Below, piece by piece: positions 37,422 to 47,451 of a DNA stretch of 64,000 nt (position 1 is its first letter; each line of letters starts with the position of its first letter). The position numbers and the translations under genes are program-made. Under the pieces are notes generated by a model. It saw only the letters and a program-made list of their open reading frames with translations. It searched no databases and was not told the origin of the DNA. This DNA is from CAZXEJ01 sp964639895 (GTDB lineage Bacteria; Desulfobacterota_D; UBA1144; Nemesobacterales; JADFKM01): assembly GCA_964639895.1 (NCBI GenBank), contig CAZXEJ010000005.1, positions 4,436-68,435 of the forward strand, read 5' to 3'.

Positions 37422-37814
37422 ATGGCAACTGCCAAAAAGGAACGTAAAGTATTTGAGCTCGAAGACAGCGTAAAGGAGCTCTCCGGAGCGGTAAGAGAGA
37501 CGGTGTTCGCTCAGGTGGACGCGGTTTGGAGGCTTATCGACGAGAGCCAGAAGCTGGCAGCCGAGCAGATCGAGCAGATGACCAAGAGGCAGGCCGAGTA
37601 CGGCGAGCTGGTCAAGAGTTCGCTGGACAAGCTTGTAAAGGACGCGACCTCTTACACAAAGACCGGAGAGCTGGACCGTATAGCCGAAATACAGCGGGCA
37701 TACGTCAAGACCGTGCACGACAACTCCCACAGGGCGCTAAACACGGCGCTTACGCTGTGGAGGAAGTCCGCCGAAAGCGTGTTCTCCACCGTCGACGGCT
37801 TCTTCGGCGCCTGA
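37422..37814 (+). CDS. Phasin-like helical protein
   Basis: 130 residues, fully helical and amphipathic, without cysteine, signal or membrane segment. The pattern (ELSGAVRETVFAQVDAVWRLIDESQKLAAEQIEQMTK) resembles granule-coating phasins and related helical-bundle proteins. No PHA synthase or depolymerase gene is near, so a polyester-granule role is uncertain. An excellent promoter and a perfect Shine-Dalgarno site (GGAGGTGA) before ATG 37422 suggest high expression. It shares its promoter layout with the unknown helical-protein gene at 52981. Confidence 0.6.
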   Translation: MATAKKERKVFELEDSVKELSGAVRETVFAQVDAVWRLIDESQKLAAEQIEQMTKRQAEYGELVKSSLDKLVKDATSYTKTGELDRIAEIQRAYVKTVHDNSHRALNTALTLWRKSAESVFSTVDGFFGA

Positions 37815-37953
37815 GCAAACTCTTCCGACGTTCAGATGACAGGGCATGTCGAGGGGATAAGGATGTGGGTGCCCCGGCAGGGGCTCCCGCTCCGCTCCCC
37901 TCTGCAACCGAGGGCGGCTTCGAGCCGCAGGGGCCGCCCACGGCCGGTGAACG

Positions 37954-38454
37954 TCACTTGCGCACGGGGATGTGGACCGTGCGGTCACGCGCCTCGGTAA
38001 GTTCTCTTATCTCTTCGTAGAACGATCTTACTCTGGCCTCGACTCGCTGGGCCGTGACGTAGTCCATCGCGGCCAGCGCCACGGCAAGCACCTTCTGGTA
38101 GTTCTTCTTCGACGGTATCGTAATCCATCCGCCCATTCTCACCTTGCCGCTGTCGAGATCCAGCGCATACTTGATGCCCGAGGGCTCCAGCCCTCCCGTA
38201 TACTCCTCGCCCTTGAAGCTTATCTTCATGCATATCTGCGGCGGCAGCCCCTTGGTGTCGCGCACCACCTCGAACCCGTGCCCTTCCTCCTGCAGTTCAC
38301 GGCCCACGCTCTCCATGACCGGCCCTATAACCTCGTCCACGAGCGCAGCAAACCTTTCGACGGCCAGCGCACGCTCGTCCTCCCTCAGCAGGGAAGCCTT
38401 CTCCGGGTCCGCTCCCGGCTCGAACACCCTCTGGAAGATATCGTCTTCCGACAT
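37954..38454 (-). CDS. Unrecognised cytoplasmic protein
   Basis: 166 residues, not recognised. An N-terminal helical, acidic region is followed by a middle beta part (PPQICMKISFKGEEYTGGL, KYALDLDSGKVRMGGWITIP) and a C-terminal helix that could be a coiled coil (QRVEARVRSFYEEIRELTEARD). No signal or membrane segment. ATG 38454 is fixed by AGGAGGTG 6 nt upstream. Convergent with the phasin-like gene, 139 bp apart. Confidence 0.65.
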   Translation of the reverse strand: MSEDDIFQRVFEPGADPEKASLLREDERALAVERFAALVDEVIGPVMESVGRELQEEGHGFEVVRDTKGLPPQICMKISFKGEEYTGGLEPSGIKYALDLDSGKVRMGGWITIPSKKNYQKVLAVALAAMDYVTAQRVEARVRSFYEEIRELTEARDRTVHIPVRK

Positions 38455-38945
38455 TTGAACCACCTCCTAACTCGCCTCTCAGGCGTACACTCTACGTTAC
38501 CTGATAACTATACCCCAAGGAAAAGAACACACACCCCACCGTAAGGGGGGGAATAGAGCCGCGACCTCGGCGCTCTTTTCTCACCCATCCTGGTACGTGG
38601 CTGCGGCCGCACCCCCGCCGGCGCTCCCCTCAACCGGGGCCACGAAACGAAACACACGGCCAGGCGCCAGAGGGGACAAACAGAGAGTCTCCCCACCCGT
38701 GGTACGCCGAACACACGGTAGTCACGCCGCGACCCCACCCCCCCCTTCGGCCCGCCTTTCCTCGCCGTCCTCCAAAGGACATGGTGAGCCATACCTTTTC
38801 CGAGGGGGCGCCACAATCCCGGTTCGAGTTCCCACGCGCTTTCCACCCAGCGAGGACCCGGCACCGCGGCACCCCGGAGCCCGGAGTAACGAGAAAGGGG
38901 CGGGCGTTGAAACACACCCGAGGCTTGTGTTATAGATATTGGAGC
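38455..38945. other. Divergent spacer upstream of comM with C/G hairpin
   Basis: 491 bp. CCCC-ACCGTAA-GGGG (38534-38548) and CTGCGGCCGCACCC (38601-38614) repeat strings found at 4332-4363. A GGTTCGAGTTCC near 38820 looks like a tRNA T-loop but no tRNA folds around it. Confidence 0.55.
38907..38936 (+). promoter_or_regulatory. Promoter of comM
   Basis: TTGAAA (38907-38912), 18 nt, TATAGA (38931-38936), then 9 nt to GTG 38946: leaderless geometry. It also fixes the GTG start, since the frame upstream overlaps the promoter. Confidence 0.5.
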
Positions 38946-40475
38946 GTGATAGCGAAGGTCCTGTCCAGTGCAGTACGCGGCATAGACGCATATATCGTTG
39001 AGGTGGAAGTGGACATTTCCTCCGGCCTGCCGCAGCTTACCACCGTCGGGCTTCCGGAGGGGGCGGTCAAGGAGAGCAAGGAACGCGTCAGGACCGCCAT
39101 CAAGAACTGCTCGTTTCCCTACCCCGTAAAGAAGATAACGGTCAACCTCGCTCCTGCCGACGTGAGGAAAGAAGGCTCGGCGTTCGATCTGCCCATTGCA
39201 ACGGGCATACTGGCCGCCACGGGTATCGTGCCTCAGGAGAAGCTGCTCCAGTACGTGATCATGGGCGAGCTCTCGCTCGACGGCAGGGTGAAGCCCGTCA
39301 GAGGGGTGCTGCCCTGCGCCATCTGTACGCGAGAGCGCGGCATAAGGGGGCTGGTCATACCCGCCGACAACACCGACGAGGCGGCCGTGGTCGAGGGAAT
39401 AGAGGTGATAGGCGTACAATCGCTGGGCCAGTTGGTCGAATTCCTGCTCGACCGCTACCACATCGAGCCCAAGCACATCCCGGCCGCCAAGGCGTTCGAG
39501 AACTCGAGAGGCTACGACATCGACATGAACGACGTCAAGGGGCAGGATCATGTAAAGAGGGCGCTCGAGGTGGCCGCGGCGGGGGGACACAACGTGCTCA
39601 TGATAGGGGCGCCCGGCACCGGCAAGACGATGCTTGCCCGCCGTATCCCCACGATCCTGCCCGATATGAGTTTCGAGGAGGCCCTGGAGACGACGAAGAT
39701 CTACTCTGTCTCGGGTCTGTTGCCCAAGGGGAGCCCGCTCATCTCCACCCGTCCGTTCGGCTCCCCCCACCACACGGTGAGCGACGTGGGTCTCATCGGG
39801 GGCGGCTCCTACCCGAAGCCCGGTGAGGTGAGCCTCGCCCACAACGGCGTCCTATTCATGGACGAACTGCCCGAGTTCAAGAAAAACGCGCTCGAGGCGC
39901 TGCGCCAGCCGCTTGAGGACGGCGTGGTGACTATATCGCGCGCGATGAACACCATAACCTACCCGGCGAACTTCATGTTCGTGGCCTCGATGAACCCGTG
40001 TCCGTGCGGCTACTGGGGCGATCCCAACAACGAGTGCACCTGCCATCCGGTGAAGATCCAGAAGTACCGGGCGCGCGTCTCGGGCCCCCTTCTGGACCGG
40101 ATCGACATCCACATCGAGGTCCCCCCCGTGCGCTACAAGGAGCTCGCCGACCGGCGTGGGGGCGAGAGGTCGGCCGACATACGCGAGCGTGTCCAGCGCG
40201 CCCGCGATCTGCAGCGCCGCCGGTTCGCGGGCTCGCCCATACACTCGAACTCGCAGATGACCCCGCGCTACGTTAGAAGGTCCATACACCCCGACTCCGA
40301 GGGGGTAAGGCTGCTCGAGACGGCCATCGACCGCCTGGGACTCAGCGCGCGCGCTTACGACCGCATACTCAAGGTCGCCCGCACCATAGCCGACCTCGAG
40401 GGGACGGACAAAGTGCTGGCCCAACACATATCGGAGGCCGTCCAGTACAGGAGCTTTGACCGAGCGGTCCCCTAG
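38946..40475 (+). CDS. comM: ComM/YifB-type AAA+ ATPase
   Basis: Mg-chelatase-like AAA+ helicase implicated in branch migration during natural transformation. 509 residues, family length. An N-terminal Lon-like domain (GLPEGAVKESKERVRTA, 35-51) precedes Walker A GAPGTGKT (221-228), HHTVSDVGLIGGG, Walker B GVLFMDELPEF, and the zinc-binding CPCGYWGD...NECTC region. The ending is a ComM-type helical domain (RAYDRILKVARTIADLEG). GTG 38946 is used because a promoter directly precedes it. It implies competence or a related recombination function, but no other com genes are here. Confidence 0.93.
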   Translation: MIAKVLSSAVRGIDAYIVEVEVDISSGLPQLTTVGLPEGAVKESKERVRTAIKNCSFPYPVKKITVNLAPADVRKEGSAFDLPIATGILAATGIVPQEKLLQYVIMGELSLDGRVKPVRGVLPCAICTRERGIRGLVIPADNTDEAAVVEGIEVIGVQSLGQLVEFLLDRYHIEPKHIPAAKAFENSRGYDIDMNDVKGQDHVKRALEVAAAGGHNVLMIGAPGTGKTMLARRIPTILPDMSFEEALETTKIYSVSGLLPKGSPLISTRPFGSPHHTVSDVGLIGGGSYPKPGEVSLAHNGVLFMDELPEFKKNALEALRQPLEDGVVTISRAMNTITYPANFMFVASMNPCPCGYWGDPNNECTCHPVKIQKYRARVSGPLLDRIDIHIEVPPVRYKELADRRGGERSADIRERVQRARDLQRRRFAGSPIHSNSQMTPRYVRRSIHPDSEGVRLLETAIDRLGLSARAYDRILKVARTIADLEGTDKVLAQHISEAVQYRSFDRAVP

Positions 40476-40511
40476 GAAGTGCACATCAGAAACCAACAGG
40501 AGGTGGTACCC

Positions 40512-41381
40512 GTGTCAGACGACGGAACCAACGACGGAGGAGACGGAAGGGACGAGGCCCGAGACCGGTCGATCGGGCTGGACTACGCCGTCCTCCACCG
40601 TATAGAGAGCCCCGCAAACCGCCTCATCCGCAGGCACATCTGGGGCGAGGAAGACGACATCGGCCAACAGTCGTTCATAACCCCTCGCTACCTCGACTGG
40701 CTGGCCTTCAGGCTGGAGCTCGGGGCCGATGACCACGTGCTCGACGTGGGAAGCGGCGTCGGCGGGCCTGCCGTGTACCTGGCCCACAAGACCGGCTGCT
40801 CGGTGACGGGCATCGACGTCTCCGACGTGGGTGTCGAGACCGCCCGCGGCTTGGCACGCCGGCACGGGCTCGAGGCGAGGGTGCGGTTCGTGCTCGGCGA
40901 CGCGATGGAGATGCCGTTCGAGGACGGGACGTTCACGAAGGCCGTGAGCATAAACGTGATGAACGTATTCAGCGACAAGGTGGGACTGTTCCGCGAGGTA
41001 AGGCGGGCACTTCGGCCGGGAGGCCAGTGGGCGTTTCTCACCGGAACGTTCGATATGCCCGACGACCCCGAGACCAAGCGCAACATGGCTCGCGGCTACC
41101 TCATCCCGCAGTACTACGACTCGCTCGACTCTTACCGTGAGATGCTACGTAAGGCCGGTTTCGTCATCGACGAGATCACGGAGTACGTCTCCGACTTCAG
41201 GGAACAGAACAAGCGCTGGGGCGAGGCATACAAGCGCTATTACGACGAGATAGCAAAGGAGCAGGGCAAGGAGAACACCGACCACCACATAAGGTATTTC
41301 GAAACCTATCTGCGCCTTATCGACGAGGGCAGGGCCTCAAACCACCTTTTCATATCCCACAAGCCGCACGCACCGGGATAA
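40512..41381 (+). CDS. Class I SAM-dependent methyltransferase
   Basis: 289 residues. Motif I VLDVGSGVGGPAVYL (76-90), motif II acidic residue in VTGIDVS, and motif post-I GDAMEMPFEDGTF. The pattern resembles gamma-tocopherol, sarcosine and other small-molecule N- or C-methyltransferases (UbiE/Coq5-like superfamily). The substrate is not predictable. GTG 40512 is chosen because AGGAGGTG lies 6-7 nt upstream. It follows comM by 36 bp, probably one transcript by read-through. The first 20 residues are acidic and likely disordered. Confidence 0.82.
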   Translation: MSDDGTNDGGDGRDEARDRSIGLDYAVLHRIESPANRLIRRHIWGEEDDIGQQSFITPRYLDWLAFRLELGADDHVLDVGSGVGGPAVYLAHKTGCSVTGIDVSDVGVETARGLARRHGLEARVRFVLGDAMEMPFEDGTFTKAVSINVMNVFSDKVGLFREVRRALRPGGQWAFLTGTFDMPDDPETKRNMARGYLIPQYYDSLDSYREMLRKAGFVIDEITEYVSDFREQNKRWGEAYKRYYDEIAKEQGKENTDHHIRYFETYLRLIDEGRASNHLFISHKPHAPG

Positions 41382-41689
41382 GGGGACGGCGCGGCGGTGG
41401 GCGCCGCACGGGAGGGCGGGACACAGCAGCGAAGAGTAGTGGGAACGGGCCGCACGGGCTCGGGCGCGCTGGGGCGCAAAGCGGGGGAGGGGAATTCGAG
41501 CACGCCGTCGGCGTGGTTCTTCCCCCTCGGTCAGCCGTCTCCCTGCATGGAACGAGAGAAGTTGGCACCGGCGCGGGAACCGCAGATGGGACCGAGGAGA
41601 ACGAGGGAGGGAGGACAGAGTGGATCAGGACGAAGACGGATGGATGGGCATCTCACGTGAACCACAGTGACGAGGAGGATTGCTTAGGG
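41382..41689. other. Spacer before the second SDR gene
   Basis: 308 bp, G-rich on the plus strand; no gene or promoter I can support. Confidence 0.5.
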
Positions 41690-42559
41690 ATGAAGGATCT
41701 CAAGGGAAAAGTGGCCGTGGTTACGGGCGCGGCCAGCGGCATAGGGCTCGCCACGGCAAAGAGGCTCGCACGCGAAGGCATGAGGACGGTGCTCGCCGAC
41801 ATCGACGCCGTGGGACTGGAGCGGGCTGTGGATGAGATAGGCAGGGAAGGCGGGGCCGCCCTGGCGGTAGAGACGGACGTGAGATCCGGCGCTGAAGTAG
41901 AGCGGCTGGCCCGCAGGACGCTCGATGAGTACGGCACCCCGCACGTGGTGTTCAACAACGCGGGCCTCGTCGGCGACCTTGCCCCGACGTGGCGACTCGA
42001 CGAGGCCTCCTGGCGGCGCGCGATCGATGTAAACGTCTGGGGAGTCATACACGGCGTGCGCGCCTTCGTCCCCATGATGCTTGAGCAGGGGGAGGAGGGC
42101 CACGTGATAAACAACGCCTCTCTGTCGGGGTTCTTCGCACTTCCCTACGCAGCGGCCTACCACGCCACCAAGAGCGCTGTGGTGACGATCACCGAATCGC
42201 TCCACTACGAGCTCTCCTTGATCGATGCGAAGGTCAAGGTATCGCTCCTCTGCCCGGGGATGACGAAGACGCGGTTCATGGAGATCGAGCGCTACATGAG
42301 CGACGAGGAACGCGAGCGGAAGGAGCGGACCGAGAAGGAGAGGGCATGGCTCGAGGCCTACCGCGAGTTCATAGCCGGGGGGATGAGCCCGGACGAAGTG
42401 GCCGCAAGCGTCGTAGACGCCATACGCACCGAACGGTTCTACGTGTTTCCCACAACGAAGCCGCTGCAGACCATAGGGGAGCGGTTCCGCGCCATCGTGG
42501 AGGGCAGAGAACCGCCGCTCCTGCTTACGGATGCCATGAAGGGACGACTTCCTCTCTGA
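41690..42559 (+). CDS. Short-chain dehydrogenase/reductase
   Basis: 289 residues, a classical SDR with an added C-terminal part. TGAASGIG (12-19), NNAG (89-92), Tyr157 and Lys161 in YHATK, and Asp37 after strand 2 (VLADIDA), which suggests NAD. Residues 200-260 form an Arg/Glu-rich helical insert (DEERERKERTEKERAWLEAYREF) as in SDRs annotated as hydroxy-fatty-acid or steroid oxidoreductases. ATG 41690 has GAGGAGG 11 nt upstream. Substrate unknown. Confidence 0.85.
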   Translation: MKDLKGKVAVVTGAASGIGLATAKRLAREGMRTVLADIDAVGLERAVDEIGREGGAALAVETDVRSGAEVERLARRTLDEYGTPHVVFNNAGLVGDLAPTWRLDEASWRRAIDVNVWGVIHGVRAFVPMMLEQGEEGHVINNASLSGFFALPYAAAYHATKSAVVTITESLHYELSLIDAKVKVSLLCPGMTKTRFMEIERYMSDEERERKERTEKERAWLEAYREFIAGGMSPDEVAASVVDAIRTERFYVFPTTKPLQTIGERFRAIVEGREPPLLLTDAMKGRLPL

Positions 42560-42987
42560 GGGGTACGGACGCCGCCCCTTGGCGAGACCCAGAAAGTGGG
42601 AACGGACACGTGAAAGACGCCGCCCACCTGATTGGAAAGCACGCATCCGGCGCGGCAACGAGAGCCCCCGATGGGATATGAGTGTTGCTTACGGCCCCCA
42701 CCAAGCCCGTCACGCCGAGGGCGGTCGGCGGTGGGTGCGGCTCTCCCACCCCCCCGGGGTGACTATGGGCTCTTCCCTTTCCGCCCCACGGACACCGTGC
42801 TACTTTAAAAGTCGGCCGCCTCCTACGACGTTGCAACTTCATACGGCCGGGCTGGAGGACACTACACGCAGATCCACTCTTCCTCCCCCCCACGATACAC
42901 GTTGGGCACGGGAGAGCGGTGCCTCCTCCAGCGCTCGCTGAGACGAATTTCGGCTTGCCTCGGTGGAACGAGGCCGCCCCTTCGGCT
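42560..42987. other. Spacer between convergent SDR and baeRF-like genes
   Basis: 428 bp, no gene recognised. A short AT-rich patch TACTTTAAAAGT (42801-42812) stands out of GC-rich sequence and is itself nearly palindromic. Confidence 0.5.
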
Positions 42988-44154
42988 TCATGCGGGCAGC
43001 TCGTAGCGCAGGACGGCCGCCGCCTCTCCCTCGGCGGGCATCTCCTGGGGGTCGACGGCATAGACCCTGCCGCCGTGTACAAGTGTATGGACGGCGGCCA
43101 TGTCCAGGAGGTCTTCGCAACCGGGTTCGGGGGCGCGCACCAGGCTCACCTCTTTGGTGTTTTCGTCATACCTGCCCCAGACCTGCACGCCCACGGGGAC
43201 GAACAAGTGCTCGACCACTCCCCAGTGGCTTGCGGGCACTATCTTTTCGACTTCGACCACTGCCAGCGGACTCCCCTTCTCCCACAGTTCGCGGGACATG
43301 CGGGCGGCCTCGTCGCGTCCCTTCTCGAAGTGGGGCTTGAGCAGCGACCAGGCGCGCTCGTGCAGCTCCTCGGGGCTCAAGAGGTCGGGGTTGCCGGGGA
43401 TAAACTCGGCGAACAGGTGGTTGTAGGTGTTGGCCTGCTTGTAGATGGGAAACAGGTAGTCGACACAGGCTATGACCAGCGGCGAGCGCTCGTCGTGAAG
43501 CACCTCCTTGAGCGCATGGTCGATCTTTCTGAAGTAGCGCAGGATGGCGTTCTTGGTGTCGGGCTCGCTGCCCGTGCCGTGGTAGATGACGTCTTTGCCG
43601 CCCGACCCTTCAGGGGCCGAGGCGTGGAAGTGGATGAGGCGGGGCATCACCTCGTCTCCGAGCGCCTCCCGCAACCCCTGGGGGAGACTTTGCAACGCCA
43701 CCTCACCCACGCCGTCCCGGCTGCCCTGCAGCAACCTCGCCCGCTTCTGGCTCAGCGCCAGCACGAAGAAACGGCTGTCTTCCATGAACACCTTAAGGAG
43801 GGGCTTTATGTGAAGCCGCTCGCCCACGTGTACAAATCTCTTGAACCGGATGGGAAGCCTGTAGTAGCGGAAAAAGCCCGGTGCCAGGAAGACCGCCAGG
43901 CAATCGCTCTGATGCCTCCAGAACTCGATGTCCGTCAGAAGCTCCTGGGCGGGGGCGAGGATCTCGCGCACCTCTTTCTCCTTGACGCCGCTTCCCTCGA
44001 GTTGCCTCTCGGCCTCCTTGAGCACACCACGGAACTGCACAGGGTTCTGCGTGACCTCCTTACCGCTCTTGTGCGTGGGAAGGTATATACTCACTGCATG
44101 GCCGGCCTTAAAACCGATGAGCGCTTCCAATTCTCCCTTGAGTAGCAGCTTCAT
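42988..44154 (-). CDS. Bacterial archaeo-eukaryotic release-factor-like protein (baeRF family)
   Basis: 388 residues. It shows the pattern of the bacterial eRF1-like families: VSIYLPTHKSG near residue 22, DIEFWRHQSDCLAVFLAPGFFRYYRLP, a central domain with RFFVLALSQKRARLLQG, then VIACVDYLFPIYKQANTYNHL, and a C-terminal Pelota/L7Ae-like domain. These proteins are thought to act at ribosomes or in stress responses, but none is well characterised. ATG 44154 follows GGAG by 4 nt. No toxin, HPF or rRNA-modification partner is adjacent. Confidence 0.75.
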   Translation of the reverse strand: MKLLLKGELEALIGFKAGHAVSIYLPTHKSGKEVTQNPVQFRGVLKEAERQLEGSGVKEKEVREILAPAQELLTDIEFWRHQSDCLAVFLAPGFFRYYRLPIRFKRFVHVGERLHIKPLLKVFMEDSRFFVLALSQKRARLLQGSRDGVGEVALQSLPQGLREALGDEVMPRLIHFHASAPEGSGGKDVIYHGTGSEPDTKNAILRYFRKIDHALKEVLHDERSPLVIACVDYLFPIYKQANTYNHLFAEFIPGNPDLLSPEELHERAWSLLKPHFEKGRDEAARMSRELWEKGSPLAVVEVEKIVPASHWGVVEHLFVPVGVQVWGRYDENTKEVSLVRAPEPGCEDLLDMAAVHTLVHGGRVYAVDPQEMPAEGEAAAVLRYELPA

Positions 44155-44557
44155 CCGACTCCTCCGCTCATTTCACATTCCGTACGTACTACGAATCGGG
44201 CCACGGCTCCGGAGAGGGGGTACCGGCTGCGGCTCCCCCCCGGGGTTGGAGGCGGGAAACGGTCCGCCGCCCGGTAGGAAACGCCCGCTCCAGACACCCA
44301 CCAAATGCTAGTATACTCTGAAGCCGCCCCCTCATCCACCACCCGGCACGCCGAGGGTGGGGTTGCGGACGATGTCCGGCCTCTGTAGGGACGAGGGCAC
44401 AGCGGTCCCCATGGGGCCCCCATCGGCACGCCCTACCCATGGGGGGGTGACACCTTATGAAGTGGGGCCGCTCTGTGCTATAGTACTCATCGACGGAGCC
44501 CGCCCGAGGGAGAGGCGGAATCACGACCCGACCACTCACTTATCGCTTCGATCGGCA
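44155..44557. other. Divergent spacer with CCCCATGGGG palindromes
   Basis: 403 bp. A perfect CCCCATGGGG (44407-44416) and a second CCCATGGGG (44437-44445) lie 20 bp apart. A weak promoter (TTATGA, 18 nt, TATAGT at 44479-44484) may serve the gene at 44558. Confidence 0.5.
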
Positions 44558-46621
44558 ATGACTTTCTACGCTTCTCTGTTCGTCTACCTGCAGCTCTCGC
44601 TCGGATACCAGCTCGCACGCCTGCTCGATCCGGCCCGAAAGCTCTCGTATCTCGAGCTGGCCGCTTCGAGCGCAGTGCTCGGTACCATCGTATCGACGTT
44701 CATCGCGCTGTTGCTGCTGCTGGCAACCGGCTCCTGGAACGCTTCGCTCGCACTCCTGTGGGCGGGGCTCGGGGGGACCGGCCTCAAGCTCCTCTACGAC
44801 ACCTACCGAGGCGAGGGCATCGAAAGCGTACGCAGCCTGCTGCCATCCAAGCTCTTCACCCTCCATACGCTCCTCTTCATGCTCGTGGCGGCCCTCTACG
44901 TGGCCGTAGTCGTGGGCGTCCTCTACTACGACCGCGAGGGATTCCCCAGAGCCGTAGTGATAGGCTGGGGAGACTCGGCCTACCATCTGGGAATGATCGA
45001 GCGGCTCAAGACGGCCGAGCCGTTCATACTCGAAGAGCCCGTGGCCGCCGGGACCCGCCTCAACTACCCGTTCATCGTCAACCTCATGTCGGCGCTCTAC
45101 GAGCGCGTGGGGTTCGGCAAGCCGGCCGCCTGGAACCTGCCGCTCCTGCTGTGCGGCCTTGCCTTCGTGGCCCTTCTCTACGGGCTGGGTCGTCGGGTGC
45201 TTGGACGGCGGTGGCTGGCGTTGGGCCTGGTGGTCGTGGTGCTCTACGGGGCGGGCACGGGGTACGTGTGGTACGTCGACGACGTCCACCAGGCGTTTCG
45301 TTCCGGCGGGGCGGCCGCGGCCCTCGAGACGGCCCTCGACCCGCCTCACGAATACACCCACCTCGATACCCGAACGGGAGGCAAGGAGGCAGGCAAGGGG
45401 GCACCGGTCAACATAGTCTGGATAGTGCCCGCAATATCGTTTCTCTCGCACCAAAGGACCTTCCCGGTGGGGGCTTCGCTGGGGATGCTGGTCTTGCTGG
45501 GTGTGCTGCTCTACCGGGGCGATACAAGGCTCTATCGGTGGGGCGCCGCCTGGGGGCTGCTCCCCTTCTGCCACAGCCACACCTTCCTGGCCGTCTCGCT
45601 GGTTCTCGCCGTATGGTTCCTCTTCGACGTAGGGAACTGGACGTCCTGGCTCAAGGCGGCGCTGTTGGGCACGGCCTTTGCACTGCCACAGGTGCTATAC
45701 CTGGTGCCGGGTCCCCTGTTCGAGCGAGCCGGGGGCGGCGTCATAAGGCCGTGGTTCGGCTGGATGATGTGCGACCACCGGCAGCACTGGCTGCGGTGCG
45801 ACCCGGCCACGGAAGGCGTGGATACCAATCCGTTGTGGTTCTGGACCAAGAACTTCGGGTTCGTGTTCTGGAGCTGGCTTCTTGCACTGGCCGCTCCCCT
45901 GCTTCTCAAGGGCGAGAGAAGAAGGCTCTTTCTCTCGACGGCGCTCCCTTCCCTTGCAGCAAGCGCAGTGCTCTTCGTCGTAACCAACACCTTCATATTC
46001 CAGCCCTGGGCGTTCGACAACAACAAGATCATATTCTGGTGGTGGATCACGGCCGGCGTCGCCGTCCTCGCCCTCGTGGGCACCGTACCTCGGTCGTGGG
46101 CTAGAGGGGCTGCGCTCTTGGTGTTTCTTGCCGCTTCGACGCCCGCCGGGTTCATCGACGTCGCAGCACGCGTAGGACATTTCACCGCCGCCCACTACGG
46201 ATACTGGGGCGAAGACGCCCTGCGCGTCACACGCTGGATAAGGGCCCATACCGCACCCAACGACGTCTTTCTCACCGGCGACGGAGCCACCATCTACGTG
46301 CCCATGCTGACCGGAAGGCCCATCTACCTGGGCTACCCGGGCTGGCTGTGGACACACGGCAAGAACGCCGTGGTGTCCTCCCGCACGAAGCGGGCCAAGC
46401 GGTTCCTTTACGAGGGCGACCCGGCGGCCGTCTGCCGCGACGGAGTAAAGTACGTTTTATGGGACGGCAAGTTGCTCCACACATACCCGCACGCAAGCCG
46501 GGACAAGGTCTCGAGCAGTACGAGACGCCTTTTCCGCATAAGCGGAGATGAAGAGGTCATCGAAGTGCTGGAGATAAAATGTCCCACCAAGAAAGCTGCG
46601 GCGGCCTCACCGCCACGGTGA
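44558..46621 (+). CDS. Polytopic membrane protein, GT-C glycosyltransferase-like
   Basis: 687 residues with roughly a dozen hydrophobic segments and a soluble C-terminal region of about 130 residues. The first large outside loop contains GWGDSAYHLGMIERLK and NYPFIVNLMSALYER, the layout of GT-C-fold transferases that use lipid-linked sugars. The C-terminal part has APNDVFLTGDGATIYVPMLTGRPIYLGYPGWLW, common in this class. Donor and acceptor are unknown. ATG 44558 precedes the first membrane helix; no Shine-Dalgarno site. It may belong with the TMTC-like protein and UbiA-type enzyme in surface glycosylation. Confidence 0.72.
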   Translation: MTFYASLFVYLQLSLGYQLARLLDPARKLSYLELAASSAVLGTIVSTFIALLLLLATGSWNASLALLWAGLGGTGLKLLYDTYRGEGIESVRSLLPSKLFTLHTLLFMLVAALYVAVVVGVLYYDREGFPRAVVIGWGDSAYHLGMIERLKTAEPFILEEPVAAGTRLNYPFIVNLMSALYERVGFGKPAAWNLPLLLCGLAFVALLYGLGRRVLGRRWLALGLVVVVLYGAGTGYVWYVDDVHQAFRSGGAAAALETALDPPHEYTHLDTRTGGKEAGKGAPVNIVWIVPAISFLSHQRTFPVGASLGMLVLLGVLLYRGDTRLYRWGAAWGLLPFCHSHTFLAVSLVLAVWFLFDVGNWTSWLKAALLGTAFALPQVLYLVPGPLFERAGGGVIRPWFGWMMCDHRQHWLRCDPATEGVDTNPLWFWTKNFGFVFWSWLLALAAPLLLKGERRRLFLSTALPSLAASAVLFVVTNTFIFQPWAFDNNKIIFWWWITAGVAVLALVGTVPRSWARGAALLVFLAASTPAGFIDVAARVGHFTAAHYGYWGEDALRVTRWIRAHTAPNDVFLTGDGATIYVPMLTGRPIYLGYPGWLWTHGKNAVVSSRTKRAKRFLYEGDPAAVCRDGVKYVLWDGKLLHTYPHASRDKVSSSTRRLFRISGDEEVIEVLEIKCPTKKAAAASPPR

Positions 46622-46929
46622 GGACCTCGACAGAGGGTAGGGATACCTGCCATCCCGCCACGCACGGCAACCACCGACACCGCCCGGCTTGGCCGATCGC
46701 TCCGAGGTGGGCGGCTTCCCGCCTCCCGTGCAGGGATCGGACGCATCCCGACACACCCAGTATGGGTGACGTTCATCACCCCTACCACGGGCGGGAAAAC
46801 CAAGGCGTAGACGTCCAACGAGGGTTGCATTTGCCACACTAGGAGCACGCCCCGCCCACCACCGTCCACTAGGCCATCGCCATGCAGTCCCCCTATAAGT
46901 GGCGGCCCCACGCGAGCCGGCCGGAGTGA
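46622..46929. other. Spacer between convergent genes
   Basis: 308 bp, nothing recognised. Confidence 0.5.
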
Positions 46930-47451
46930 TCAGTGCTCGAGGTCCACCTTGAACGTATCTGCGAAACGGGTGAGCACGTTGAAGCAGCCCACGACAAGGT
47001 TGAGTTCCACGAGCTGGCCTTCGTCGAAGTGCTTTCTCACCTCTTCTATGGCCTCGTCGCTTGCAGCCACGTTTTTGGTCACCTCTTTGGCGAACCTCAC
47101 GACCGCCCTCTCCTTGTCGGTGAATACGGGAGCCGTCTCGTCGGGCACGGCCTGGATCTTGTCCTCGTCCACGCCGGCCCTACGGGCAAGAACGGTGTGG
47201 TGGGCCGTGCAGTAGCTGCAACCGTTCAGCTTGGTGGTCGTAAGTATGGCAAGCTCCTTGAGCGGGGCCTCGACCCGCGAAGGGCCGAGCACGGCCCGCA
47301 GATAGGGCATGAAACCCTGTAAAAGTGAAGGGCTGTTGGCCATGGCCTTGATCACGTTGGGCACCATGCCGAACCCCTTCTCAATCTGATCGTAGAGGGC
47401 CGCTATCTCAGCCGGCGCCTCCTCTTTCTCCACATATTTGACCTTAGCCAC
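46930..47451 (-). CDS. AhpD/carboxymuconolactone-decarboxylase-like peroxidase
   Basis: 173 residues. CSYCTAHH (Cys78, Cys81, His85) is the AhpD-type redox motif, within the family block LKELAILTTTKLNGCSYC. Likely a thiol-based alkylhydroperoxidase; decarboxylase activity is not implied. GTG 47451 is chosen because GGAGG lies 8 nt upstream. Neighbours in the same direction (cytochrome P460, DoxX) also suit a role against reactive oxygen or nitrogen species, an inference from context. Confidence 0.85.
   Translation of the reverse strand: MAKVKYVEKEEAPAEIAALYDQIEKGFGMVPNVIKAMANSPSLLQGFMPYLRAVLGPSRVEAPLKELAILTTTKLNGCSYCTAHHTVLARRAGVDEDKIQAVPDETAPVFTDKERAVVRFAKEVTKNVAASDEAIEEVRKHFDEGQLVELNLVVGCFNVLTRFADTFKVDLEH

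Noticed and set aside
38815..38835. GGTTCGAGTTCC resembling a tRNA T-loop
   Set aside because: The flanking bases do not pair as a T-stem and no anticodon or acceptor stem can be drawn around it.
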